Made by a program: the position numbers and the translations under genes. A stretch of DNA of 64,000 bases, from the NCBI GenBank assembly GCA_002105175.1, contig MCGE01000001.1, forward strand, positions 3,100,001 through 3,164,000. Direction: 5' to 3'. The stretch comes from Absidia repens (lineage: Eukaryota > Mucoromycota > Mucoromycetes > Mucorales > Cunninghamellaceae). A model generated the notes under the pieces. It worked only from the letters and a program-made list of their open reading frames with translations, ran no database searches and was not told the origin of the DNA. Positions 47,924-64,000 of the stretch are shown here, in pieces (within the stretch, counting starts at the first letter, position 1; the number at the start of each line of letters is the position of its first letter).

Positions 47924-48560
47924 TGCCTTGCTATCAAATAAATAAATGGGAAAAAGAAAAAAGATTTCCACAGTCGGCATTTAAAAGTTTAATTTTTTAC
48001 GTAGACGCTACTTCCTTTTCGAGCTGTGTGGTAAAAACCAGGAAAATCACATATATAAAAAAAATTCGAAGGTCGTGTGGTGCAAGTTCAGCAAGAAGAA
48101 TATCAAGTGGGGTCTCATGGAAAAATACTAAAAAGGGGGTGGAGTTTCTACATGACAATAAAACGTTTAGTTACGTAAAAATGAAAGGAACAATGTGGTT
48201 AGCTATTGACCGTTTTTTTTTTTTCACCCCTTCTTCCCAAAAAAGAAAACGTTAAGGATTTGGGGCCAGATGATTTTGGACTGAGGGGCCGAGGAATTGT
48301 AATAATAAGACATTTACCGAAAATAGGGAATGATATGCGGCCAAAACTAAATCACCTTCCAGCCCACTTTAATTATCATAGCTTTAGGCGCTCGTCACTG
48401 CTTCTTTTTTATGCGTCACTAAGGTCATTTTTTAACGTCATGTAAAAGAAGATCCTCTCTTACTTCTATTTTTTAAAGCCCACACACAGTGTGGGGATGC
48501 CCATTCGACAAGGTAAATCAAACATATGAGAGACGGTGTACATAAAAATAAAACGACACA
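47924..48560. other. Gene-free region upstream of CK2 beta
   Basis: It should hold the CK2 beta promoter. An unremarkable plus-strand frame (47908-48255) is rejected. AT-rich with a T run near 48214. Confidence 0.35.
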
Positions 48561-49260
48561 ATATATTTTATCTAGATGTAGACAATAGACTATGAGAACT
48601 AAACTAGACCGGTCTGATGATAGTACTCCGATATCTTAAGATGAGGCGTTTAGCAGTGTGTAAGATTGGGGGGGATCTTATTGGAGATAATCACACTGTA
48701 GGATAAGGCTATTCCAATAAATGAAGGTAAGCTATTCCATCGTAAGTGGCAAACTATTCTACATTGAAGCGGACGAGATAAGCTAAAGCAGGCCAAGTTG
48801 CTCCATATTGACTGCAAAGACATCAATAGAAGAGAACAGCCGCTCTGTCAATATTAAACGATGGTGCTTAATGTAATAAGAAGACAAACATGGCAATGAT
48901 GTTGTACGGTTTTGAAACCAAATCAAAAAAATATGTTTCAAATTCCGCCCACGTGAAATATTTATTTTTTAATCCAAGATCACAGCACATTGAAGCTTTT
49001 CCCTCCTATTCTTGATTATTTTTTCTCTCTCTTCATTTTGTCTTCAACATTTAACTTCTATGGAGTTATGTTGGACTTGAAATAGTATCAGTACTAGTTT
49101 AGAAGGGGTTTCAGCTAAGGGATTACAAGATGCCTGGGGAAACCCTTTCATTTTGGATTCAGGATTTAAGAACCACCATTGGTTGATTTTTTGAAGCCCT
49201 CAATAGCTTAGTTTAATGTTAGTTTGCCCATAGCTTGAATCTACATTTAAATAAAATATA
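48561..49260 (+). repeat. Dispersed inverted-repeat element, copy A (core)
   Basis: The left end ATATATTTTATCTAGATGTA matches the reverse complement of the right end (ATATATTTTATTTAAATGTA) over about 30 bp with few mismatches, the clearest TIR of the family. Inside: GGTAAGCTATTCCATCG near 48726, TTCCGCCCACGTGAAATA near 48944, and the conserved block at about 49090-49170 (AGGGATTACAAGATGCCTGG, AAACCCTTTCATTTTGG). It encodes no protein. Confidence 0.7.
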
Positions 49261-49598
49261 TCTCTTTTAACATGCTTCAATGAAAAATGCCCCATTAGTG
49301 TCTCTCATGTCTCGTGCAGTAGATTTTTTTTTTTTACTATCTAACACCCTTTGTGATTGGTGTTGACCTTTGTTGTACTTCCGTAATAACAAAAGTCTCT
49401 TTTGTCTTCCCCATGACTTGTACAGTACATTAGATTCCTTTTTCAGTCTTCCTTTTCCATTAGTGTTTGACCAATCTCCAAATCCCGCATTCGTCACCTT
49501 CATCTCCAATAGATCCTTTCCTTAAACCCCTTGTTGTATTGATACCTCCCCTTTATTTTTAGTATATACCAATATGCTTCAATAAAATATACCATTAT
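49261..49598 (+). repeat. Extension of dispersed element copy A
   Basis: Homologous to 8001-8336: CTCTCATGTCTCGTGC near 49303, CTTGTACAGTACATTAG near 49417, and GCTTCAATAAAATATACC at 49576. The repeated end suggests two nested terminal forms. Confidence 0.55.
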
Positions 49599-50699
49599 AT
49601 TAATTTAACATGCTACTGACTCATCAGAAAGTGAACAATGTTGCTAATGTATTCGTTTCGTGAGTGTACTATCAAACATTTACTTTCGAGTTTACCCACT
49701 ACGACTATTTTTCCCTCTAAATAACTGGTTTGGAGTCTTGGATCACTTACACTTTGAAAGATGACTATATTTCTGTTCGACCGATCATATAAATGAATCT
49801 AGGTCGTGCTGTGCGTGTAAACATAGAGAATTTTGGAATACTTTTCAGCTTATCTACATGCACTTGCTCTGTCCTTAGAGGCCTAGTGATTGGTTGACAG
49901 TTCTAGGTCACTTAATATGAAAGTTGGTCCTATCCCCTTCTCTACCTTTCCTATTAATCAACTTAGACTCTGTCACCAGCATAATCTCTGCTAGGGTGGA
50001 CATTTTGTATATATCTAGATCGTTATTTTTATTTTTTGTATTTTGGTACTATAATAAAAAATAAATCCCAAACTGCGGTCTCAATGTATGCAATGATAGT
50101 GCTTTCACTACATTATACATCTAATCAACGGATCATAATCTATATTTGGGTAATGTTTGTGGTTGCAGGGGCTTCAGCACTGAAATGTGTCAGGCGGACT
50201 TTGACGGATACAAAAAGAGCCTAAAGACTCCGATTTGAAGAACCACGTAGTTCCTTCTAGTAATTGTGCGCAAAATGTGGAAGCTGCATGAATTTGTCCA
50301 AAAAAGTACCTTATTGAATTCAAATAATTCTTTGACTTGGATTAAGCATGGCTCTTTCAGTATAATAAACGATAACAATGTAAGTATCAACTGTGTATAG
50401 AGTGCCTATGAGATGATGACATTTATTTTTCTTCTTTTCAGTCAAATAAACCGTCAAACAACAAAAGTACTAAAACTATGCTAATAGATTCTAGCACCTT
50501 CCAGCGAAAAATTAGCACATTAAGCCTAGACTGGATTGCATTATACGCCCTAAAAAAGATGAATTATTTTCTCCGACCACCGCGCCGATTTTATTTAAAA
50601 AGGGACGTGCTCCTGAGCCTTTTTTTTTTCTTTCACTTCAACTTTTTTTTCTCTTTACTTTTTTCTAACTTCTTTCTCTCACAAATATATTCTACTATA
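49599..50699. other. Intergenic region and Hsp70 promoter
   Basis: The first 900 bp are AT-rich without a supported gene. Just before Hsp70, a TATA-like TATTTAAAAAGG lies at about 50591, roughly 100 nt from the ATG, followed by T/C-rich leader. TTC and GAA triplets occur near 50503-50512 but do not make a standard nTTCnnGAAn heat-shock element. Confidence 0.45.
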
Positions 50700-52890
<2,191 letters not shown>

Positions 52891-53460
52891 ACTGGACAAC
52901 AACAACCCAACTCTTCCCTACTTCCCCTTTTATCCCTCACCTTATACATATTTTTAGCTCATTAGGATAATATTTTCATTACCTTAGTATATATATATAT
53001 CTCGCATGTTATTTTTTATATTTTTATTTTTATTTTTATTTTTTGCAACTCGTACTCTGAAATAAAAAAAATATGCTTAGTTTGTCTATATATATATATG
53101 GGTGTTTTGTTGATGGTGAAATGAAATTACATTTATTGATACATAGTATAGCAAAACTTGTATTTTACCAACTTGTCCTTTTCTGCGCGGACTGATAACT
53201 TTGTGCTAGTGAAGCTTATGAACTTGAAATTCTTTTACAGAATCTCACTCACCTGCTCAATTCAAAATAATTCAACAGTATACATGCCCAGTAACCAGGT
53301 TTTGGGCCTTTTTTTTTGGGTTGGAAAGCCATTAGCCATTTGCCTGTCGCAGTGATTTTCCAATGCTCAAATGTTTAAACGCCGTTTTTTTTTTATTTTT
53401 TCGCTGTCTTTTTTTTTTTTTTTTTTTTTTTTAATTCACTAATCCCGGCATTTATCAAAT
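52891..53460. other. Intergenic region between Hsp70 and the ankyrin/BTB gene
   Basis: Holds the Hsp70 3' UTR (AATAAAAAAAATATG near 53061) and the next promoter, with a T run at 53410-53432, about 28 nt before the ATG. No gene. Confidence 0.4.
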
Positions 53461-55629
53461 ATGGGAAAGAAGCCACTTGTTACCAAAACCCAAGTGATGG
53501 CCTTAGCTTTAGATGAAGCCTCCACGACCGAGACGCATGACGAAGACTGGGAACTGGACGAACCTACCATTGATCCTAATTCTAGCAATTTATTTGACGA
53601 ACTCTGCACGGCGTCAAAGCAAGGTGATCTGGAAAAAGTGGAAAGCTTGGTCAAGAATTTTGGTGCCAATATCAACAAGGTGGATGAATGGCAATGTAGT
53701 GCACTATATTGGGCATGTAAGTTTTTTTTTTTTTATTTTCAGGCATCATGTTGGACGGGATTGATAAGCGATTTGTGACATGCTAACTGTTTATTTTACT
53801 GTCTTTTATAGGCCTATGCGGTCACTACGCTATTGTCAAATTTTTGCTCGAAAATGGTGCTCAATGTGACAGAAACACCTTTCAAGGGTAAGCCAAAGAA
53901 AGTGAGCTCGATACGGCGCAGTTGGACTCATACTCTTTTGATATTTCGTTGCCATGGTATGGTGTGTTGTGACTGACTGTAGGGAACGATGCTTATATGG
54001 AGCGTTGACAAGCGAAATTCGAACTCTCTTACTGTCTTACAAAATTACAAAAGCGGTCAATACAAATCAACCTTATTTTGCCTTCTTATCGGATCTGCTA
54101 TACGAACACCCATTCAATGATCTCTCATTCACCATCCGACTTCAACCACAATTGAGCGTTGACCATGGAGGCGATGGCAACATACCGCAGCATACTTTCT
54201 CAGCACATCGGTTTTTACTGGCGGCTCGATCGCAGTTCTTCCAGCAACAACTACTGGAACGGTGGCGCGACCAAGAAACAATCAAGCTCAGCAAGTCTCT
54301 GGTAGATCCAACAGCCTTTGCCGCCGTGCTACGCTATCTTTATACTGGACAACTGGGTGATATTGATCAAGTCGTATTGAAAAACATGATATTTGTCTGC
54401 CGACATTTGGATATGCCGGATCTATCGACACGGTGTCAAGACGAATTGGATGCAAATTACAGCGATGACAACAGCAATGGTGAAACTGACCCAGCTCAAT
54501 TGTCGACAAAACGAATGGATGCGTCTCGAGCTTATGATATCAAGGAAATGGCCAAAATACGGATAGATTTGGAAAGATTTTTGCAACGAGTCCTCAACGT
54601 CGCTGCCTATATTGATGTGGAACAGCAGCAGCAGGAATCTTCAACCTCATCACCAACGTGCGTATTGAAGGAACGGTTTTTATCACCATCTCACGAATTA
54701 GATACACCAAATTCATCCTACTCCCTGGACTTGGATCCTATTGCTATCTTTGCCGACGTGGCTGTACGGTTAGATGACGACAACACTTTGTTCCCTGCTC
54801 ACAAGTCTTTCCTTTGTCGGTCAACCTACTTCCGGAACATGTTGGAAGGTACTTTCTCTGAATCCAATGCAAGTCCCTCTCGCATTGCTTACAAGGATGA
54901 TGGCACAGAGTTGACACTACCTGTGGTTGGACTTACAAATGTAGCTTCAGATGTCTTTCAATATGTTAGTATTGCAGAAATGGCAACCATAACAATAACA
55001 TAGCGGAATACTCATTTTTATATATATTACTTTTTTTTTTTATATGATTTTAGGTCCTGGAATTCCTTTACACTGATCGTTGCACTATTCCAATTGATTT
55101 GGCGTATGAAGTGCTGCTGGCAGCGGACTTGCTAATTTTACCGCGACTCAAAGCATTGGCGGCAATCACACTTACAGTACCGGATGAACCTTGTATGGAT
55201 ATTTATGATCTCATGCAAACAGCGATTGATTTGAATGTGGAACGAATTGAACAATGGTGTACTCAGTATTTTGCAAGCCATTTGGATACATTCGCTAAGG
55301 ACCCTAAGTTCCATAATTTGATCCGGCAAAGCGCACACTCAATTGTTGGAAGACAGGAAACAGGTAAACAGCGAATATACCTGTGGGGGTGGGTCGGGGT
55401 GATGTCTTGTTTACTCGTATTTTTTTTTTTTTTTGTAGATTCTATTCCATTGATTGACGAATTACGATACTACCTTGGCAAAATTTATTGTATTGAAGAT
55501 AGCGATCTAAATGCTGTAGGAAAAGTGGATGAAGAATACAAAGATGATTGGACTGACTTGGAAAAGGAATACAATATGAAGCTGGATACCTTGGACGATA
55601 TTTTGGACTCCTTAGGTTTAGAAGCATAG
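53461..55629 (+). CDS. Ankyrin repeat and double BTB/POZ domain protein (ABTB1-like)
   Basis: Five exons (53461-53716, 53812-53887, 53983-54964, 55054-55363, 55439-55629) sum to 1815 nt, 604 residues. The N-terminal part has about two ankyrin repeats (LFDELCTASKQGDLEKVESL; then ALYWACLCGHYAIVKFLLENGA). The first BTB domain is at about 140-240 (FNDLSFTI, FSAHRFLLAARSQFF, LRYLYTGQLGDI). The second BTB domain is at about 360-470 (FADVAVRL, FPAHKSFLCRSTYFRNM, VLEFLYTDRCTI). This order is that of animal ABTB1 and of fission yeast Btb3, which are Cullin-3 substrate adaptors. A role in substrate selection for a Cul3 ubiquitin ligase is thus likely but inferred. The C-terminus is acidic and helical (LEKEYNMKLDTLDDI). 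TBCD follows 235 bp downstream in the same direction. Confidence 0.9.
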
Positions 55630-55863
55630 ATAGTTTAGAAGAAATGTATCACTAGTTTTATTTATTTATTATCATTATATTATTATATATATATAAACTG
55701 TTAGCGAAAAGCTATTTTTTATATCTGATATAAAATGGGTATGGGTATTCATCGCTGCCTGATCGGTAAGGAGCGGTCTTTGAAAATGTCGAAATGAATG
55801 TCGAGGCGAGCGTAAAATGAGAACCTCCGTCTTTTCTTTCTCGATTGTAGAATTACAACCACT

Positions 55864-60929
<5,066 letters not shown>

Positions 60930-61094
60930 TTTTATGGTGTTAGTTTTTGCATGATTCCGATCCGGTGGCTTTTTTTTTTGTCCCACATCCCAATAAAAAA
61001 AACCTTTTTTCATTTTTTTTTTTTTTTGGAATACCGTCCTTTTTGTCTCTTTCCCTTTTAGTCCCTCTTTATTGATCCCCTCCCCGATCTATTC

Positions 61095-62240
61095 ATGCCT
61101 CCAAAAAAGACACTCAAGGCTGCCTTGGAAAGGGTGTTGAACCGAGCCGAAAACAGACGTATCCAGAGGGAAAAGAACAAAACCTTCGATGAAAACCGTG
61201 CCAGACAAAAGCAAAATGCAATTCTCAAATCACAAGGTCTCGACAAGAAATCGCTTCAAAAAAAACGACAAATGCAACAAAAGCAAAAGGACAATGGTAC
61301 CATTATCACCACCAACACAACAAATGCAACAGCGGCAGCAGCGACAGCGGCAGCAACAACTCACATCCCACGTCCCTTGGTCAAATTCTACGATTACGAT
61401 CGGGTGCTGTTGATTGGCGAAGGCAACTTTTCTTTTGCAGCTGCATTGGTCAATCAATATTACTTAAGCGGTGCGGAACGTCTCACGGCCACTTGCTTTG
61501 ACAGCGAAGAAGTATTGTATGAAAAGTACGGCGACGAAGTCAAGGAAAATGTCGATTTGGTACGAACGATGGGTGGTACGGTACTTTTCGATGTGGATGG
61601 CACCAAGCTCGACAAATTCAAATCAATCACCAAGTATCATTATAGCAAAATCATCTTCAACTTTCCTCATGCTGGTAAAGGGATCAAGGATGAACAGCGC
61701 AACATTGAAAGCAATCAGGCCCTTTTGACGGACTTCTTTAAAGCAGCTACACCACTTTTATCTCACGCTGCTACCAACTCCAAGCCCAACAAAAAACAAA
61801 AGACAGGTAGTGCGACTGACTCTACCAAGACACACAACTATGACCATGATGAACGGGACGACAAAAAGGTGGATGGTGAAATCTATGTTACTCTGAAAAC
61901 AGGCAAACCTTATGATGAATGGAAAGTCAAGTTTGTGGCTAAATGGACCGGACTGTTGGCACTCAAGACAAGCATACCCTTCCGCCCTAGTGATTACCCT
62001 GGATACTGCCATCGACGTACTCTTGGATTCAAGAAGGGGGTCAGCAAGGACGACAATGAAGAAATCATGAAATCAGACCCTAAAACCTTCGTCTTTGTGC
62101 GCAAGCAAGTCATGAATGTGGAAATCGAAAAGGCAAAGGAAGGCAAGAAATTGGCAAGCAAACAAAAGGCATCGAACAAGAAGACGAAGAAACGTGGTCG
62201 ACAGGAAGAAGGTGATGGTGATGATGATGACGACAATTAG
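61095..62240 (+). CDS. BMT5: 25S rRNA uridine-N3 methyltransferase, BMT5 family
   Basis: An intronless 381-residue gene, 165 bp after TBCD. It has a Rossmann-type methyltransferase domain of the BMT5-like (DUF2431) family: VLLIGEGNFSFAAALV binds SAM, followed by TATCFDSEEVLYEKY, then FNFPHAGKG and DEQRNIESNQALL, and VTLKTGKPYDEWKV, YPGYCHRRTLGF near the C-terminal end of the domain. Yeast Bmt5 makes m3U on 25S rRNA in the nucleolus. The ends are disordered and basic (KKTLKAALERVLNRAE; KKTKKRGRQEEG), as in nucleolar proteins; an Ala/Thr repeat lies between. The last residues are acidic (DDDDDN). A T run at 61014-61027 lies before the ATG. Confidence 0.93.
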   Translation: MPPKKTLKAALERVLNRAENRRIQREKNKTFDENRARQKQNAILKSQGLDKKSLQKKRQMQQKQKDNGTIITTNTTNATAAAATAAATTHIPRPLVKFYDYDRVLLIGEGNFSFAAALVNQYYLSGAERLTATCFDSEEVLYEKYGDEVKENVDLVRTMGGTVLFDVDGTKLDKFKSITKYHYSKIIFNFPHAGKGIKDEQRNIESNQALLTDFFKAATPLLSHAATNSKPNKKQKTGSATDSTKTHNYDHDERDDKKVDGEIYVTLKTGKPYDEWKVKFVAKWTGLLALKTSIPFRPSDYPGYCHRRTLGFKKGVSKDDNEEIMKSDPKTFVFVRKQVMNVEIEKAKEGKKLASKQKASNKKTKKRGRQEEGDGDDDDDN

Positions 62241-62459
62241 ATATATCATTCGTATTAGTATTAGTATAGAATATAGATTATTAGTATTAGTAGTAGATGT
62301 TGTAGGCATACTTTTTTATATTATCATTTTTATTGGGATGTGTTTGTGCATCTGTGTTTGTAAATAAAAAATAAAATAAAAAATCATTCTTGTATCAAAT
62401 ACATTATTATTTGAAAAGGACTTTATTATACACTGTAGTATGATATCCCACTTCCACTA

Positions 62460-62493
<34 letters not shown>

Positions 62494-62760
62494 TCTGAAT
62501 AAACCCAGTTTATTTTTATCACCCACTTGCTTGGCGATTGTTTGTTTTAGTGAACATTGTTGTCTTTAATTTTTGCACTATATTTCATCGCAGTCGAGAA
62601 AGACCCAAAGTCATTAGCGTTCTCCTCATAAAAGTTGACTCTAATCGTCGACTTATATAAATCCGATATCATAGAAAAGTAAAACCAGCTTTATGGTGCA
62701 CTTCGAAATAATGCCATATAGGGAAATTTTCCAGAAACGACAGTTAAAACAGTGGCGATG
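62241..62760. other. Gene-free region downstream of BMT5
   Basis: It contains the BMT5 3' UTR (AATAAAAAATAAAATAAA near 62362) and a T run at 62463-62490. No gene. Confidence 0.35.
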
Positions 62761-63480
62761 GAATACTAACCCTGTTCTGTACAGTCCCAGTAGAAGGATC
62801 TGAGAGTCATTGCATGTCTTGTACCACATTTAATGATTAAAAAAAGAGGATATATTTTTAACGAATGAGCATAACGGAGCTAAGACGAGGGATACCATGT
62901 AAGGCTTAAATAACGGAAATACAGATCCAAAGATACAATTGTAAAAAAGGATCAAATTATACTCTACATGATAAGAGAATGACTGTAACCGAATCTCTTT
63001 TATTGAAGAATAACAACTTCAACACTGATCTACGTCAGTATCGTAAGAAGAGATCTATTGCACAAGACTTGAGAGAGAAACTGATGGGACTTTTTTTATG
63101 AAGTGTATAAAAAGAGATATATTTTATTCAGTTGTATATACGAATTATGGAAAACTAACACTAAACTAAGCTAATGAAGGTTCGGAAACCACTTAATGTT
63201 GGTTCAAAATCCTAGATCCAAAATGAAAGGGTTTCCCCCATGAATGTTGTAATCCCTGTTCTGAAAACCCTTCTAAGCTAATTCTAACACTAATCCAGGT
63301 TCATCATAATCTCATAGAGATTAAAATGATGGAAAGAAAAAGAAGGACGAAAAGAAAGAGAGAGGAGAAAAAAGTAAAATGGGGAGGGGTAAATAAAAAA
63401 AATTTCACGTGGTCGGGATTTAAAACATCTTATTGTGGTTTGAAAGTGGAGGGCCTAATCTGCTGTATTTTTTTTTTTTT
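62761..63480 (-). repeat. Dispersed inverted-repeat element, copy E
   Basis: In reverse: extension parts (GCACAAGACTTGAGAG near 63060; GTACAGTCCC near 62780), the inner end ATATATTTTATTCAG at 63118, the conserved block (GATCCAAAATGAAAGGGTTT, CATGAATGTTGTAATCCC, GAAAACCCTTCTAAGC), and TTTCACGTGGTCGGGATTT near 63404. The far end beyond the T run at about 63468 is unclear. The left boundary is approximate. Confidence 0.55.
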
Positions 63481-64000
63481 TTGCCTGTCTTCTGTTTTAC
63501 ATTCAGCACTTCTGTGATCCAGGAACCTACATGCCACACAAGTGTATGTTCAATAAGCTCCATTTAAATAAAAAAAAATTGTCAAAATATTCATCACACT
63601 GTGTACCAAAGTAAATTCACAAAGATCTTCAGGGCAAATGACTCAAGAGCATGATTTAGCATAGGATGATAGTTAGCGAGTGAAACCATTTTGCTACTCT
63701 AAATATGAATAGCTATAACGGAAAATACTTTTTTTTTTTTTTAGAAAAATAAAAGGTCTGAAGACCAGCATATCATTCTGACCGTTGACAATATTTAAAC
63801 ACAAAAAACAAGTCAATAAAGATGATAGTAGAAGTAAAAATGAGTTTTATTAGGTAACAAAACATTTAATTCTAATGCGTTCTAATATATGTATATTGAA
63901 TGGAGAAAATGGGGAATAAACTAATGTCGTAGTAAAAGACAATAAAATACAGATGCGATATGCAATGGGAAATATATGAAAAAAAAGGGGCGGGGGAAGA
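63481..64000. other. Right-edge region without a gene
   Basis: AT-rich with a T run near 63729. Reversed AATAAA-like sites (63843-63848) might belong to a minus-strand gene ending beyond the edge, but nothing coding is visible. Confidence 0.3.

Noticed and set aside
50490..50520. Possible heat-shock element before Hsp70
   Set aside because: TTC and GAA are separated by 4 nt instead of 2, and no third unit is in phase.

Overview
The window is nuclear DNA of a filamentous fungus. Genes are dense with short GT-AG introns of about 50-110 nt, donors are mostly GTAAGT-like, pyrimidine tracts are very long, the standard code works throughout, and intergenic DNA is AT-rich. The gene set (cytosolic Hsp70, Rad23, NAP1, cohesin Scc3/STAG, TBCD, ABTB1-like, EAF, RPAP2/Rtr1, CK2 beta, BMT5, alanine aminotransferase) together with the retroelement and intron style suggests an early-diverging fungus, most likely Mucoromycota/Mucorales. 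The lineage is inference; no marker that names a species is present.

Layout. 1-6.4 kb: a low-complexity protein cut by the left edge (minus), a small multi-membrane-segment protein resembling promethin/LDAF1, a Zn(II)2Cys6 regulator, and an unrecognised six-exon protein that may be the C-terminal part of that regulator. 6.4-9.7 kb: gene-poor, with one copy of a dispersed inverted-repeat element and a tRNA-Leu(CAG). 9.7-17.5 kb: a nest of LTR sequences. The youngest layer is a 6.3 kb Ty3/gypsy-type element on the minus strand with almost identical LTRs, a gag, an apparent -1 frameshift signal, and protease, RT and RNase H, but no integrase. 17.5-21.3 kb: gene-poor, with two more dispersed-repeat copies and a 113/116-bp tandem array. 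21.3-31.1 kb: alanine aminotransferase, cohesin STAG/Scc3, and (convergent) a flavin monooxygenase. 31-35 kb: gene-poor, with more repeat copies and a tiny single-finger C2H2 ORF. 35.7-48 kb: RAD23, NAP1, EAF, RPAP2, and CK2 beta on the minus strand. 48-50.7 kb: the longest dispersed-repeat copy. 50.7-62.3 kb: Hsp70, an ankyrin/BTB protein, TBCD and BMT5, all on plus. 62.3-64 kb: another repeat copy.

The host genes are conserved housekeeping genes with intact reading frames. All exon sums I worked out are multiples of three. They cover chromatin (NAP1, cohesin), Pol II transcription (EAF, RPAP2), proteostasis (Hsp70, TBCD, Rad23), signalling (CK2 beta) and rRNA modification (BMT5). They do not form an operon-like functional cluster, although EAF and RPAP2 lie side by side.

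The most interesting material is in the repeats. First, an A AAA AAC slippery heptamer sits directly on the gag stop codon, with a possible hairpin 6-7 nt downstream, in an element that looks recently inserted yet lacks integrase and carries an internal 50-nt poly(A). Second, a dispersed family of about 0.7-1.3 kb with inverted ends (ATATTTTATT / AATAAAATAT) and a strongly conserved inner block appears at least seven times in 64 kb.
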